NCBI GenBank assembly: GCA_963656065.1
Contig: CAVKGV010000012.1
Location: 1-64,000, forward strand
Direction of reading: 5' to 3'
Source: Hallerella sp963656065
Lineage (GTDB): Bacteria; Fibrobacterota; Fibrobacteria; Fibrobacterales; Fibrobacteraceae
Length of the DNA stretch: 64,000 nucleotides
Shown here one piece after another: positions 33,915 through 43,520 of the stretch (positions are counted from its first letter, which is position 1; each line of letters starts with the position of its first letter). Under the pieces are notes generated by a model. That model did no database searches. It worked only from the letters and a program-made list of their open reading frames with translations, and was not told where the DNA came from. A program made the translations under genes and the position numbers.

Positions 33915-36380
33915 TCACGCCTTTTTTCGGTCTGCCCAGATTTCGGTATGGAAAAGCTGCCCTTTCGAAACCCCGTATCTTTCTTCCGCCCCGATGAGTT
34001 TAGCCGCGGTTTTTAGCGAAAGCCGTCCGCGGAGCGCTTCGGTATAGAGGCGCGTCTTGTCCGCGACTTCGGATGGAGACTCTTCGAGCATTTCTAACCG
34101 GAAACGCCGAACGCCCAGCTTGATAAAGTCGGGGACGAAGCTCAGTGCAGACTGCGGACGTTCCAGATAAAGGGTGTTGCGACATTCCGCATCGGGCAAC
34201 AGGGAATGCTTGGCGCCTTTATGATCGAGAATATCGATATGGTGCTTTGAACAGATTTGCTTGCAATGGGGAAACCTTTCCGCTTTTGTCAGGTAGGCGG
34301 CATAGAGGCAATGTTCCATATAGAATGCGGGCAGATGCACGAAGGCTGAAATTTCGAAGCGTGAACCTCCAAAGTTTCGGATAAGGTCCTCGGTCCCTTG
34401 CGCATTCAGGTCAAGCGACGGATGCAAAGTTCTTAAGCCTTGCTCGATAAACCATTCCGCAGAAAGCGAATTGGAAACGTTCAGACTGTAATCGCCTTCA
34501 ATCGGAATGTCAAATTCTTGCAGGTAAATTAACGCTCCCGGATTTCGGACGAGAATAAAGTCGGGGGAAAGTTCGACAATGCGTTTTAAGTGATAGGTTT
34601 CACCTTCCTTGAGAACGCGGATGGTGGCGATTCCCGCTTGGAAACCAAAGGATCTTGCCAGTTCAAGGGATTCCCGGCAATCGACTCCCCAGTCAAAATC
34701 GAAAATGACTCGATCGATGTCTAGTCCTTTCAATCTTTCCAGTTGTCCTGGATTTCTGAGGAGAACGGAGACTTGAATTTTTTCTTCGTCTGAACTATCG
34801 TGAAATTTTTTCCTGGCATCCGCAATCAGGGTGATTCCTTTTTCCGCAAAGATTTGGGATGGCTGGTGATTGAGGCGAAGAGCGTCCAACTTTTCGACAG
34901 CGATTTTCCGAAGTTTGCGGAGAGGCTTGTCTAGGACGAAGGATTCCCCGGGAATTTCTACCTGGATTTTTTGTGCCGCATAGGCGGTTCCGCTCAGCGC
35001 GGAAAGTTCCTTTTGAATTCTTTGGAAGCTGTCTAGCGGTGTCTTGGCCTTTTCCAGGATGAAGTCGAAAGAAACGCAGACCGTATGGTTTTCCGAATCG
35101 GAAATTTCTAGCGACAGCGGTTTGCCGAAAGATCCGAAAAGGCGGATGCGGACGGGAATTTTTTTCTCGGTCTCCCGGTCGGTAAAACTTTTGCGCAAAC
35201 GCTTTTCCATTGCCGGGGAATCGTTTCTGTAGGCAGACATTCCGGAACGGACTTTCGAAAAGTCAAAGGAATTTCCAAATTCCAGAATTGTTTTGCCGCC
35301 AGTGAATTTGTACGAGAATAGACGTCCGCCCGTGGAATTTTCCTCGCCAGGATTTTCAAACAGAATGCCGTCTCCCGCTTCGACCGGGCGATTCCCTTCG
35401 ATGACAATTCTGTGGCGCTCGACTTGGAGAACTTCGCCGAGAAACATTCCGTGATGGTTGGAAAAGTTGCCGTTCACGAGTGTCTGCTGGTTTACTCCGA
35501 GGAGCCAGCCCGGTCCGAGACCGCGTGAAAAGAGAACTTCAAGCGGTTCAAGTTTTTTTCCCTCCAGCGTCCCCGTATCCAACTTTTCGCGAAAGGCTTT
35601 TGCCACCGCAGCGACATATTCCGGGCTTTTCAATCGGCCTTCGACCTTGAACGATTTGACGCCGATTTCTTTCAGCGCATCCAGTTCGTCGATTGCCGAA
35701 AGATCTTGTGGGCTGAAGACGAATTTCTTTCCCTGCAAGTCGAAAGGCTTTTTATCGACGAGCATTTTATAGGGAAGCCGGCAACTTTGGGCGCATTGTC
35801 CGCGGTTTGCCGAGCGTCCTCCCAGATTTTCGCTGGTGAGGCATTGTCCGCTGAACGAAACGCAGAGGGCGCCGTGGACGAACACTTCGAGTTCCAAAGG
35901 CGTGCGCTCCGCGATTTTCCGGATGTCGAAAAGAGAAAGCTCCCTGGCAAGAACGGCTCGCTTGCAGCCTAGGCGTTCCGCCATTTTGACGCCTTCCGCG
36001 GAGGCTATCGTCATTTGAGTCGAAGCGTGAATTTCCACGTTCGGAGCGATAGTCTTGAAAAGTCTCGCAAGACCTGCATCCTGGACGATCATCGCATCGG
36101 GCTCCAGCGCAGCGATTCCTTCGATAAATTCGGGAAGGGAGTCCAGTTCGCTTTCGAAAACCAAAATGTTCATGGCGAGAAATGTTCGCACCCCGCGGAT
36201 CCTTGCGTAGCGAATCATTTCACGAACGTCATCAAAGGAAAAGTCCAGCGTCCGACCGCGTGCATTCCAGTGGGGAACGCCAAAGTAAACCGCATCGGCT
36301 CCGTTCTCGATGGCTGCATAAAACATTTCCTTGTCGCCCACGGGGAGCATCAGTTCAAATTTTTTCGCGGGACTTTTCAT
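33915..36380 (-). CDS. U32-family peptidase / RlhA-type hydroxylation protein
   Basis: A large (about 821 aa) U32 protein. The N-terminal TIM-barrel part has LMLPVGDKEMFYAAIENGADAVYFG and the U32 signature ELEVFVHGALCVSFSGQCL, followed by RGQCAQSCRLPY with the Fe-S-type cysteines. A second, U32-like half follows (…FGFQAGIATIRVLKEGETYHLKRIVELSPDFILVRN…CKQICSKHHIDI…). Relatives include E. coli RlhA, which hydroxylates 23S rRNA C2501, and collagenase-like proteins. I place the start at MKSPAKKFELMLPVG (36380); an in-frame ATG at 36506 would add 42 residues. Confidence 0.82.
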   Translation of the reverse strand: MKSPAKKFELMLPVGDKEMFYAAIENGADAVYFGVPHWNARGRTLDFSFDDVREMIRYARIRGVRTFLAMNILVFESELDSLPEFIEGIAALEPDAMIVQDAGLARLFKTIAPNVEIHASTQMTIASAEGVKMAERLGCKRAVLARELSLFDIRKIAERTPLELEVFVHGALCVSFSGQCLTSENLGGRSANRGQCAQSCRLPYKMLVDKKPFDLQGKKFVFSPQDLSAIDELDALKEIGVKSFKVEGRLKSPEYVAAVAKAFREKLDTGTLEGKKLEPLEVLFSRGLGPGWLLGVNQQTLVNGNFSNHHGMFLGEVLQVERHRIVIEGNRPVEAGDGILFENPGEENSTGGRLFSYKFTGGKTILEFGNSFDFSKVRSGMSAYRNDSPAMEKRLRKSFTDRETEKKIPVRIRLFGSFGKPLSLEISDSENHTVCVSFDFILEKAKTPLDSFQRIQKELSALSGTAYAAQKIQVEIPGESFVLDKPLRKLRKIAVEKLDALRLNHQPSQIFAEKGITLIADARKKFHDSSDEEKIQVSVLLRNPGQLERLKGLDIDRVIFDFDWGVDCRESLELARSFGFQAGIATIRVLKEGETYHLKRIVELSPDFILVRNPGALIYLQEFDIPIEGDYSLNVSNSLSAEWFIEQGLRTLHPSLDLNAQGTEDLIRNFGGSRFEISAFVHLPAFYMEHCLYAAYLTKAERFPHCKQICSKHHIDILDHKGAKHSLLPDAECRNTLYLERPQSALSFVPDFIKLGVRRFRLEMLEESPSEVADKTRLYTEALRGRLSLKTAAKLIGAEERYGVSKGQLFHTEIWADRKKA

Positions 36381-36572
36381 TGGTTGAAATTTAGATAACA
36401 AATCGCTCGCCTTTTTATCTCGCCCAAACAATTGATTCTTGATTCCTGCTTGCCAATCGTTAGGCTTCAAGTCGAAATCCATCCTGCGGTCGGAATTTTG
36501 ATACATCCTGTCGGATTACGTTTTTTTGAAAAACATTTCTGAAAAATAAAGTGCTATATATGGAATGTCTTT

Positions 36573-37568
36573 ATGTTTCCGTTTTTGAGGAATGTCCTTT
36601 TTAAAACCCTTGTCGCATGCAGCTTTATTGCGGCATTTTCCTTTGCGGATGGGAAAACGGAGGCTCCGGCGGATTCGCTGCCGTTTATTCGGGCCGGATG
36701 GGAACACGGGCTTTCGTTTTCCGCGGTAGTCCTTTCGCATCGTGCCCTTCGCAATTCAAAATCCTTGCACGATTGGCCGTTCTTCGCCTTTGCCACGCCG
36801 ACAGGCTGGACGTCGAATTTTAAACTCGGGATGGATTTTAACCGGGGCCTTTCTGCGAAAGGAATCGTAGGCGGAAGTCTGACTCTTTTCGGTGTGGGCG
36901 TCAAGGCGGGAATAAAGCTCGAATTCCTGCACTTGCTTGAAGTCGGGGTCGAGACGAATGCCGGTTCCGCGATAAATTACGGAAACATAAGTACATTCAT
37001 GGGAGTTTTCGACCCAGAGAAAAAGGATTATTCGCAAGATGTCTTTATGACGGAATTTTCGTATGGCGTCCGGTATGACGCGGGAATTTCCTTGCCGCTG
37101 ATGGTTGTCTTGCCGAAGTCGAAATGGACGAAAATCATTTTGCGCCCGACGGCGAGCCTTTCGTATTCCGCCTACACGGGAGCTTCCGATGGCGAAGTCT
37201 GGAAGGCCGGTGGAATGAACATGGTGAACGGTTACAATTACCAGTATGGCGGCTCGTTAATTTATATGCTCCCGTTCCGGCATTTTCCGATGGCGATGGT
37301 TTCGACTGGAGTGAAAGGCTTTTTGCATGAATCGGATTTTGACGATTGCTACCGTGCATACGATCCGGGGTTCAAGACGGTCTCGGTGACGCCGATGCTT
37401 TCCATCAAGTTAGACGAAAAGTGGAACGGTATGTTGATGGCTCCGATTTCCCGCGACAGGCGCTACCGGAATTACCGTTACGAAAGCGGCCAGGAAATTT
37501 TGCAGGAACGCGTCGGGGCGGAATGGACACTGAACGCGATCATCTTTGTCCTGACTCGAAAATTCTAA
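36573..37568 (+). CDS. Outer-membrane beta-barrel protein, unknown function
   Basis: 331 residues with an N-terminal signal peptide (LFKTLVACSFIAAFSFA, cleavage near residue 26). Alternating amphipathic strands rich in Gly/Tyr follow, and the protein ends in a C-terminal aromatic residue (…IIFVLTRKF), the usual Bam-recognised ending of outer-membrane barrels. No known family is recognised. It is immediately followed by the tracrRNA terminator on the opposite strand, so the two units converge. Confidence 0.72.
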   Translation: MFPFLRNVLFKTLVACSFIAAFSFADGKTEAPADSLPFIRAGWEHGLSFSAVVLSHRALRNSKSLHDWPFFAFATPTGWTSNFKLGMDFNRGLSAKGIVGGSLTLFGVGVKAGIKLEFLHLLEVGVETNAGSAINYGNISTFMGVFDPEKKDYSQDVFMTEFSYGVRYDAGISLPLMVVLPKSKWTKIILRPTASLSYSAYTGASDGEVWKAGGMNMVNGYNYQYGGSLIYMLPFRHFPMAMVSTGVKGFLHESDFDDCYRAYDPGFKTVSVTPMLSIKLDEKWNGMLMAPISRDRRYRNYRYESGQEILQERVGAEWTLNAIIFVLTRKF

Positions 37569-37571
37569 ATG

Positions 37572-37608
37572 AAAAAACGAAAGAGGGCGACGCTTGCGCG
37601 CCGCCCTA
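37572..37608 (-). terminator. Terminator hairpin of the tracrRNA
   Basis: On the minus strand, AGGGCGGCGC-GCAA-GCGTCGCCCT (37608-37585) forms a strong stem with one G-T pair and is followed by CTTTCGTTTTTT. It is also the last stem of the guide-binding scaffold. Confidence 0.82.
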
Positions 37609-37661
37609 AATGTTTTCACAACGGAATAATCCTTATTGTGAATTGCTTTCAGATTGTTAGC
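37572..37661 (-). ncRNA. tracrRNA of the type II-C CRISPR system
   Basis: Read on the minus strand, the RNA starts near 37661. It carries the anti-repeat at 37655-37635 (starts AATCTGAAAGC, ends TTCACAAT), complementary to the first 21 bases of the CRISPR repeat with only one G-U pair. AAGGATTATTCCGTTGTG follows, a nexus-like hairpin motif known from Bacteroidetes tracrRNAs. It ends in a GC-rich hairpin with a T run. Its total length is about 90 nt. It pairs with pre-crRNA for RNase III processing and is bound by Cas9. It is transcribed opposite to cas9, in the same direction as the array. Confidence 0.9.
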
Positions 37662-37667
37662 TTCCAT

Positions 37668-37696
37668 AATATAGTTTTTTAAAAGGATAAAGTCAA
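37668..37696 (-). promoter_or_regulatory. Near-consensus promoter of the tracrRNA
   Basis: Minus strand: -35 TTGACT (37696-37691), 17-bp spacer, -10 TATATT (37673-37668). Transcription would start about seven bases on, at 37661, just before the anti-repeat. Confidence 0.8.
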
Positions 37697-37757
37697 CAGG
37701 AAAAATGAAATCCGACATAAATTTTCCTTGGAAAAGAAAAATTTGGATTGTCAAATT

Positions 37758-37785
37758 TTGTCATTTTCAATGCTTATATTATAAA
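37758..37785 (+). promoter_or_regulatory. Possible cas9 operon promoter
   Basis: TTGTCA (37758-37763), 16-bp spacer, TATAAA (37780-37785), about 140 bases before the cas9 ATG. The region is very AT-rich and other pairings are possible. Confidence 0.35.
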
Positions 37786-37923
37786 ATTTATCATTTTTCG
37801 AAATGAATTTGAAATTTGGGAAAACACGCTGAAATTCGGCAAAATGGGGAAAACTTGGCGTAAAAGTATTTATATTGAAATGTGTTAAACGTAAAATTCG
37901 TATTTTTGCGACGGAGATCGTAA

Positions 37924-40900
37924 ATGAAAAAGATTCTAGGGCTGGATTTGGGAACGAACAGCATCGGCTGGGCCGTTGTGAATGAATCGGAAAATGACAC
38001 CGAGAAATCGTCCATTGTAAAGTTGGGCGTAAGAACGATTAGTTTTGATAATTTCGTCGGTACGATATCTAAAAAAGAATGCAAGACTCCGGTCGATGAT
38101 TTCAACAGCGGAAAGGGAATATCGTGCAATGCCGGGAGGACGCAAAGCCGTTCGATGAGGCGGAATCTGCAAAGGTATAAACTTCGCCGTGAGCATTTAA
38201 GAACGATTCTTAAAGAAAATGGACTTATCGACGATTCCACGGTTCTTGCGGAAAATGGAAACCGTACGACTTTTGAAACCTATCGTTTGCGCGCAAAGGC
38301 CGCAACAGAAGAAATTTCCCTCGCGGAATTTGCCCGTGTCTTGCTGATGATAAACAAAAAGCGTGGTTACAAAAGCAGTCGCAAGGCAAAATCATCGGAT
38401 GAAGGAACCTTGATCGATGGCATGGCGGTGGCAAAGAAACTATACGAAGAAAACTTGACTCCGGGACAATTTGTACTTGGACTGTATGCTTCCGGCAAAC
38501 GTTACAAGCTCGACTTTTACCAGTCCGACTTGCAAGCCGAATTCGATCGGATCTGGAATTTCCAAAAGAATTTCTACCCGTCTATTTTGACAGATTCGTT
38601 GAAAGAATCGTTAAGGGATAAAACGAAAAGCGCAACATGGGCCATCTGCAAAGCCCCTTTCGGCATTGTCGGAATGAAGCGGAAGTTAAAAGGTTTTGAC
38701 GCGATAAAGGAAGAGTACGAATGGCGCGTCAAGGCGCTTTCAGAAAAACTCGGACTTGAAGAACTTGCTGTCGTTTTACAAAATATCAACGGGCAAAAAA
38801 ACGGTTCCAGCAATTACCTGGGAAAAATCGGCGACAGAAGCAAGGAACTGTATTTCGGGCATCTGACGGTCGGCCAGTATCAAATGAACGAACTGGCAAA
38901 GAATCCCCATCACAGTTTAAAGAATGAAGTCTTCTATCGGCAGGACTATCTCGATGAATTCGAAACCATCTGGGAAACCCAGGCCAGGTTCCATCCTGAG
39001 TTGACGCCAGAACTGAAGCGCGAAATCCGCGACGTCGCCATTTTCTACCAGCGGCCTCTTAAATCTCAAAAAGGTTTGATCGGCATTTGCGAATTGGAAG
39101 GGCGCAAGGTCGAACGTGAAGTCGAAGGCGTCAAGAAGGTCAAATTATCCGGTCCGAAAGTGGTCCCCGCATCGTCCCCGATATTTCAGGATTTCCGAAT
39201 CTGGCAGGGATTGAACAATTTGATGCTCACGAGCAAGGAAACCGGTGACTACAGGGAATTGGATTACGGGGAAAAAGCGAAATTGTATGCGGAACTGGCG
39301 TATAAGGATTCCCTGTCGAAAGCGGAAGCGTTAAAGGTCCTGTTCGGAAAAGACTATCGGGAATACGAACTGAACTTTGAAAAGATTGAAGGCAACCGCA
39401 CACAGGGAAAACTTTTTGCCGCATATCAGGACATCATTGAAGAAAACGGTCTCGGCGAAAACAAGTTTGCCAGGATGACGGCGAAGGAGATCTTGGATGT
39501 CGTTCAAAAGTCTTTCGAAAAGTTGAACTTTGGGACGGATTTCCTGTCGTTTGATTCTTCTTTGGGTAACGGGGAAATGGAAGCTCAGCCGCTGTTTAGA
39601 CTGTGGCATTTGCTGTATTCTTTTGAAGGCGATAAAACTCCTACGGGAAATGGAAACCTGATTGCAAAAATTCAGGATATTTGCAAAATGGATCAAGCTT
39701 CCGCCTCGATTTTGGCAAAGATTGTCTTTGAAGATGGCTATGGAAGTCTTTCGGCAAAGGCGATAAAGAAAATTTTGCCTTTTATGAAGCAGGGAATGAA
39801 GTACAGCGAAGCGTGCAAGTCGGCGGGTTATAACCATTCCAAGCGTTCCATGACGCGCGAAGAGCTTGAACGCAAAGTGTATAAGGATCATCTGACCGCC
39901 CTTCCCATGAATTCGCTGAGAAACCCGGTTGTCGAAAAAATCCTGAACCAGATGGTCAACGTTGTCAATGCGATTATCGATGCTTATGGAAAACCGGACG
40001 AAGTTCGAATCGAGCTTGCCCGGGAATTGAAAAAGAGCTCCAAGGAACGCAAGGAGATGGCTGACGCCATTAAGGAAAGTACCGCCAAGTATGAAGAATA
40101 CCGGAAAATCCTTGTCAAGGAATTCGGCATAGAACGTCCGAGCAGGAACGACTTGCTCCGCTACCGACTATACAAGGAGCTGGAATCCAACGGGTATAAA
40201 ACCCTCTATTCCAATACGTACATCTCCAAGGAAAAATTGTTCACGAAAGACTTTGACATTGAACACATTATTCCGCAGGCGAAACGTTTTGACGACTCTT
40301 TTGCCAACAAAACCCTCGAAGCCCGCCAGATAAATATCGAAAAAAGCAATTCGACTGCATTTGATTTCATTCAGGCGAAGTATGGCGAAAAATATGCGGA
40401 AGAATATAAGCAGCGCATCGAGAAAATGGAAAACATCGGCAGGGCGAAACGCGCAAACCTGCTGATGCGTGAAGCGGATATCCCGACTGGTTTTATCGAT
40501 CGCGACTTGCGCGAATCTCAATATATCGCCAAGAAAGCGCGTGAAATGCTGGAAGATGTGGTGAAGTTTGTCGTGCCGACGACGGGTTCCATTACGGACA
40601 GGCTTCGCGAAGACTGGCAACTTGTCGATGTGATGCAGGAGCTGAATTGGGATAAATACGACAGGCAGGGATTGACCGAAATTTACAGCGACAAGGATGG
40701 ACGGCAGATTCGTAAAATCAAGGATTGGACAAAGCGCAACGATCATCGCCACCATGCCATGGACGCTTTGACGATTGCGTTTACAAAGCGCAGCTACATC
40801 CAGTATCTGAACCATTTAAATGCGCGGGTCCCGAAAGGAAAGGAAGAAATCATCGATCTTTCGGAATATGACTTGTCCAACGTAGATCCCAAGGATGTAA

Positions 40901-42117
40901 AAAAGATAGAAGCATCCATTGGAGCGAAAGAACTTTACCGGAACGGCAAAGGCAAGCTCTGCTTTAAACCTCCCATGCCGTTAGACGAGTTCAGGGCAAG
41001 GGCCAAGGAACAGCTGGAAAGTACGCTGATTTCTATCAAGGCGAGGAACAAGGTCGTCACCCGGAATACGAATGCGAGCAAGGGGAAAAACGGGAAGATA
41101 AACCGCCAGCAGACATTGACGCCGCGCGGACAACTGCACAACGAAAGCATCTACGGGAGCTTCCGGGAGGAAGTGGTGGTAGAGGAAAAAATCGGGAGCA
41201 AGTTTACCGCGGAAAAAATTGCGACGGTGTGCAGCGAAAAGTACCGCAATGCGCTTCTTGCCAGGTTGAAAGCCTTTGGCGGAGACCCGAAAAAAGCCTT
41301 TTCCGGCAGAAACGCACTCTCCGTTTTCCCGATTTATCTCGATGCCCTGCGGACGGAACGCGTTCCCGAAATCGTAAAGACGAAGACTTTCCAAACGGTC
41401 TATACGATTCGAAAAGCGGTTTCTCCGGACCTGAAGATAGAGAAGGTGATAGATGGGAGGGTCCAAGGAATTTTACGGGATCGCCTGGCGGAATTCGGCA
41501 ACGATCCCAAAAAGGCGTTTGACAACTTGGACGAAAATCCCATCTGGTTGAACAGGGAAAAGGGCATTTCAATTAAAAGCGTCAAGATCCGGGCGGTCAG
41601 CAATGCGGTCGCCTTGCGGAACGGTCGCGATTTTGTGCAGACGAGCAACAATCACCATGTGGCGGTGTTCCGCGATGCCGAAGGCAATCTGCAGGAAAAC
41701 ATTGTGTCCTTCTACGAAGCGACGCGGCGGGCGGTTCATGGCTTGCCGGTCGTGGACAGGGAATACCGAAAGGATGACGGCTGGCAATTCCTCTTTACGA
41801 TGAAGCGGAACGAATTCTTTGTATTCCCGAACGAGGAAACGGGCTTCGATCCAAAAAAAATCGATTTGCTGGATCCGGATAAGTATGCTTTGATCAGCCC
41901 GAATTTATTCCGGGTGCAGTATATTTCGAAAGTCGAATATGGAAATCAAATTGCTAGAGACTATAAATTTAGGCACCATTTAGAGACTACAGTTAAAGAT
42001 GAAAAAATGCTAAGAGATAAGACTTATAGACAATATAAGACGTTAAAATTTGCAGAAAATATCGTCAAAGTTCGAGTCAACCATATCGGCCAAATCGTTT
42101 CGGTGGGGGAGTATTGA
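37924..42117 (+). CDS. cas9: CRISPR-associated endonuclease Cas9 (type II-C)
   Basis: An RNA-guided DNA nuclease of 1397 residues. RuvC-I is KKILGLDLGTNSIGW with Asp8. The Arg-rich bridge helix spans about residues 72-95 (RTQSRSMRRNLQRYKLRREHL). RuvC-II is VRIELAREL with Glu697, the HNH site is DFDIEHIIPQ with His781, and RuvC-III is HHAMDAL with His944 and Asp947. All catalytic residues are present, so the enzyme should cut. The length is in the range of the long II-C proteins of Bacteroidetes/Fibrobacter. GGAG lies about ten bases before the ATG. The last 60 or so codons (from about 41940) switch to AT-rich codons (AGA, TTA, CTA), unlike the rest. cas1 and cas2 follow; no csn2 or cas4 is present, which defines II-C. 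Confidence 0.97.
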   Translation: MKKILGLDLGTNSIGWAVVNESENDTEKSSIVKLGVRTISFDNFVGTISKKECKTPVDDFNSGKGISCNAGRTQSRSMRRNLQRYKLRREHLRTILKENGLIDDSTVLAENGNRTTFETYRLRAKAATEEISLAEFARVLLMINKKRGYKSSRKAKSSDEGTLIDGMAVAKKLYEENLTPGQFVLGLYASGKRYKLDFYQSDLQAEFDRIWNFQKNFYPSILTDSLKESLRDKTKSATWAICKAPFGIVGMKRKLKGFDAIKEEYEWRVKALSEKLGLEELAVVLQNINGQKNGSSNYLGKIGDRSKELYFGHLTVGQYQMNELAKNPHHSLKNEVFYRQDYLDEFETIWETQARFHPELTPELKREIRDVAIFYQRPLKSQKGLIGICELEGRKVEREVEGVKKVKLSGPKVVPASSPIFQDFRIWQGLNNLMLTSKETGDYRELDYGEKAKLYAELAYKDSLSKAEALKVLFGKDYREYELNFEKIEGNRTQGKLFAAYQDIIEENGLGENKFARMTAKEILDVVQKSFEKLNFGTDFLSFDSSLGNGEMEAQPLFRLWHLLYSFEGDKTPTGNGNLIAKIQDICKMDQASASILAKIVFEDGYGSLSAKAIKKILPFMKQGMKYSEACKSAGYNHSKRSMTREELERKVYKDHLTALPMNSLRNPVVEKILNQMVNVVNAIIDAYGKPDEVRIELARELKKSSKERKEMADAIKESTAKYEEYRKILVKEFGIERPSRNDLLRYRLYKELESNGYKTLYSNTYISKEKLFTKDFDIEHIIPQAKRFDDSFANKTLEARQINIEKSNSTAFDFIQAKYGEKYAEEYKQRIEKMENIGRAKRANLLMREADIPTGFIDRDLRESQYIAKKAREMLEDVVKFVVPTTGSITDRLREDWQLVDVMQELNWDKYDRQGLTEIYSDKDGRQIRKIKDWTKRNDHRHHAMDALTIAFTKRSYIQYLNHLNARVPKGKEEIIDLSEYDLSNVDPKDVKKIEASIGAKELYRNGKGKLCFKPPMPLDEFRARAKEQLESTLISIKARNKVVTRNTNASKGKNGKINRQQTLTPRGQLHNESIYGSFREEVVVEEKIGSKFTAEKIATVCSEKYRNALLARLKAFGGDPKKAFSGRNALSVFPIYLDALRTERVPEIVKTKTFQTVYTIRKAVSPDLKIEKVIDGRVQGILRDRLAEFGNDPKKAFDNLDENPIWLNREKGISIKSVKIRAVSNAVALRNGRDFVQTSNNHHVAVFRDAEGNLQENIVSFYEATRRAVHGLPVVDREYRKDDGWQFLFTMKRNEFFVFPNEETGFDPKKIDLLDPDKYALISPNLFRVQYISKVEYGNQIARDYKFRHHLETTVKDEKMLRDKTYRQYKTLKFAENIVKVRVNHIGQIVSVGEY

Positions 42118-42180
42118 TTCCAAGAACGCGGACCGCAAACGCCAGGAGCCTAAAGATGTAACCTTTCCTCGGAGAATCCC

Positions 42181-43092
42181 ATGATCAAACGCACGCTTTA
42201 TTTCGGGAACCCGGCCTATCTGTGCCTAAGGGACAACCAGCTTGTCGTCAAGAAGAAGGACGGCGAACCGAAAACGGTTCCTGTTGAAGATATCGGGTTT
42301 ATCATCTTGGATTCTCCGCAGGTGACGATTTCGTGCGCATTGTTGAGCTTCTTGACGGAGAACAATTGCGCGGTCATCTCTTGCGACTCCAGGCACTTGC
42401 CTTCGGGCCTGTTTTTGCCCCTTTCCGGAAATTCGCTCCAGAGCGAACGGTTCCGGTGCCAAATCGAAGCGTCTTTGCCGTTGAAGAAGCAGCTGTGGCA
42501 GCAGACCGTCCAGCAAAAAATCCTGAACCAGTCGAGCGTCCTGGAACAAAAACGGAAATGCCCGGTGAAATTCCTGCTTTCGTGTGCGGGCAACGTGCGA
42601 AGCGGGGATGCGGACAACCGGGAAGCGGTCGCGGCGGCTTACTACTGGAAACAGCTTTTTCCCCACGTGGAAAATTTTACTCGGGATCGCTTTGGCGTTC
42701 CGCCGAACAACCTTTTCAATTACGGTTATGCGATATTGCGCGGCGTGGTCGCGCGTTCGCTTGTTGCGAGCGGATTACTCCCTACTTTCGGCATCCACCA
42801 TTCCAACCGTTATAACGCGTATTGTCTGGCGGATGACATCATGGAACCCTATCGTCCGATTGTAGATAAATTAATCGTTGAAAAAATGGATGGGATGAAT
42901 GAAATTCCCGCTGAAATTTCCCGGGAATTGAAAATTAGTTTGTTAGAAATTCCTGTTCTTGATACGAAGATTGACGGAAAGCGCAGCCCTTTGATGAACG
43001 CTGTTTCCTTGACGACGGCTTCGCTCTATCGCTGCTTTGCCGGAGAGTCGCGAAAGGTGCTTTATCCGGAGGTGCCGGATGGAGCGGTTTAG
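42181..43092 (+). CDS. cas1: CRISPR-associated integrase Cas1
   Basis: Cas1 with Cas2 inserts new spacers at the leader-proximal repeat. The 303-residue type II form starts MIKRTLYFGNPAYLCLRDNQLVV. It has the conserved NREAVAAAYYWKQLF glutamate, the His in TFGIHHSNRYNAYCLADDIMEPYRP and the following acidic residue, which together form the metal site. It begins 63 bases after cas9 and overlaps cas2 by 14 bases. Confidence 0.96.
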   Translation: MIKRTLYFGNPAYLCLRDNQLVVKKKDGEPKTVPVEDIGFIILDSPQVTISCALLSFLTENNCAVISCDSRHLPSGLFLPLSGNSLQSERFRCQIEASLPLKKQLWQQTVQQKILNQSSVLEQKRKCPVKFLLSCAGNVRSGDADNREAVAAAYYWKQLFPHVENFTRDRFGVPPNNLFNYGYAILRGVVARSLVASGLLPTFGIHHSNRYNAYCLADDIMEPYRPIVDKLIVEKMDGMNEIPAEISRELKISLLEIPVLDTKIDGKRSPLMNAVSLTTASLYRCFAGESRKVLYPEVPDGAV

Positions 43093-43411
43093 CGAGTATC
43101 GTGTTATGTGGGTTCTGGTATTTTTCGATTTGCCGACAGAGACGAAAATAGAACGGCAACGCCATAGCGAGTTCCGCAAGAACTTGTTGAAGGATGGATT
43201 TTGTCGCTTCCAGCTTTCCATCTATATGCGTCATTGTGCGTCGGTGGAAAATGCAAATGCCCATATTGCCCGGGTGAAAAGCTTTATGCCGCCGAAGGGA
43301 ACGGTGAGTATTCTCTGCATTACGGACAAGCAGTTTGGCAAAATCGAGATTTTTTACGGCAGAAAGGAAAAGCCGGTTCCTCCCGAGCCGGCACAGCTGG
43401 AGCTGTTCTAG
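43079..43411 (+). CDS. cas2: CRISPR-associated protein Cas2
   Basis: 110 residues with the ferredoxin-like Cas2 start (MWVLVFFDLPTETKIERQRHSEFRKNLLKDGFCRFQLSIYMRHC) and FGKIEIFYGRKE. It forms the central dimer of the Cas1-Cas2 spacer integrase. ATG 43079 is chosen because GGAGG lies six bases upstream; it overlaps the end of cas1. A bidirectional terminator follows. Confidence 0.95.
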   Translation: MERFSEYRVMWVLVFFDLPTETKIERQRHSEFRKNLLKDGFCRFQLSIYMRHCASVENANAHIARVKSFMPPKGTVSILCITDKQFGKIEIFYGRKEKPVPPEPAQLELF

Positions 43412-43430
43412 AAAATAAAAATGCCCCGAT

Positions 43431-43470
43431 AAAAAGAAAATCGGCCTTGAAAAAGGTCGATTTTCTTTTT
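43431..43470. terminator. Bidirectional terminator between cas2 and the CRISPR array
   Basis: AAAAAGAAAATCGGCC (43431-43446) pairs with GGTCGATTTTCTTTTT (43455-43470). A runs precede and T runs follow, so it can end cas transcription rightward and array transcription leftward. Confidence 0.8.
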
Positions 43471-43520
43471 ATTGAAATCTAGATCTAAATCGTTGATTTC
43501 TTTCCAGTTAGAACAGGTCT

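Noticed and set aside
37791..38240. 149-codon minus frame over the cas9 start
   Set aside because: Antisense to the cas9 promoter and N-terminal codons; no domain or ribosome site.
43475..43520. Possible degenerate third CRISPR repeat left of the array
   Set aside because: It shares only short ATCTAGA-like pieces with the repeat and lacks both conserved ends.
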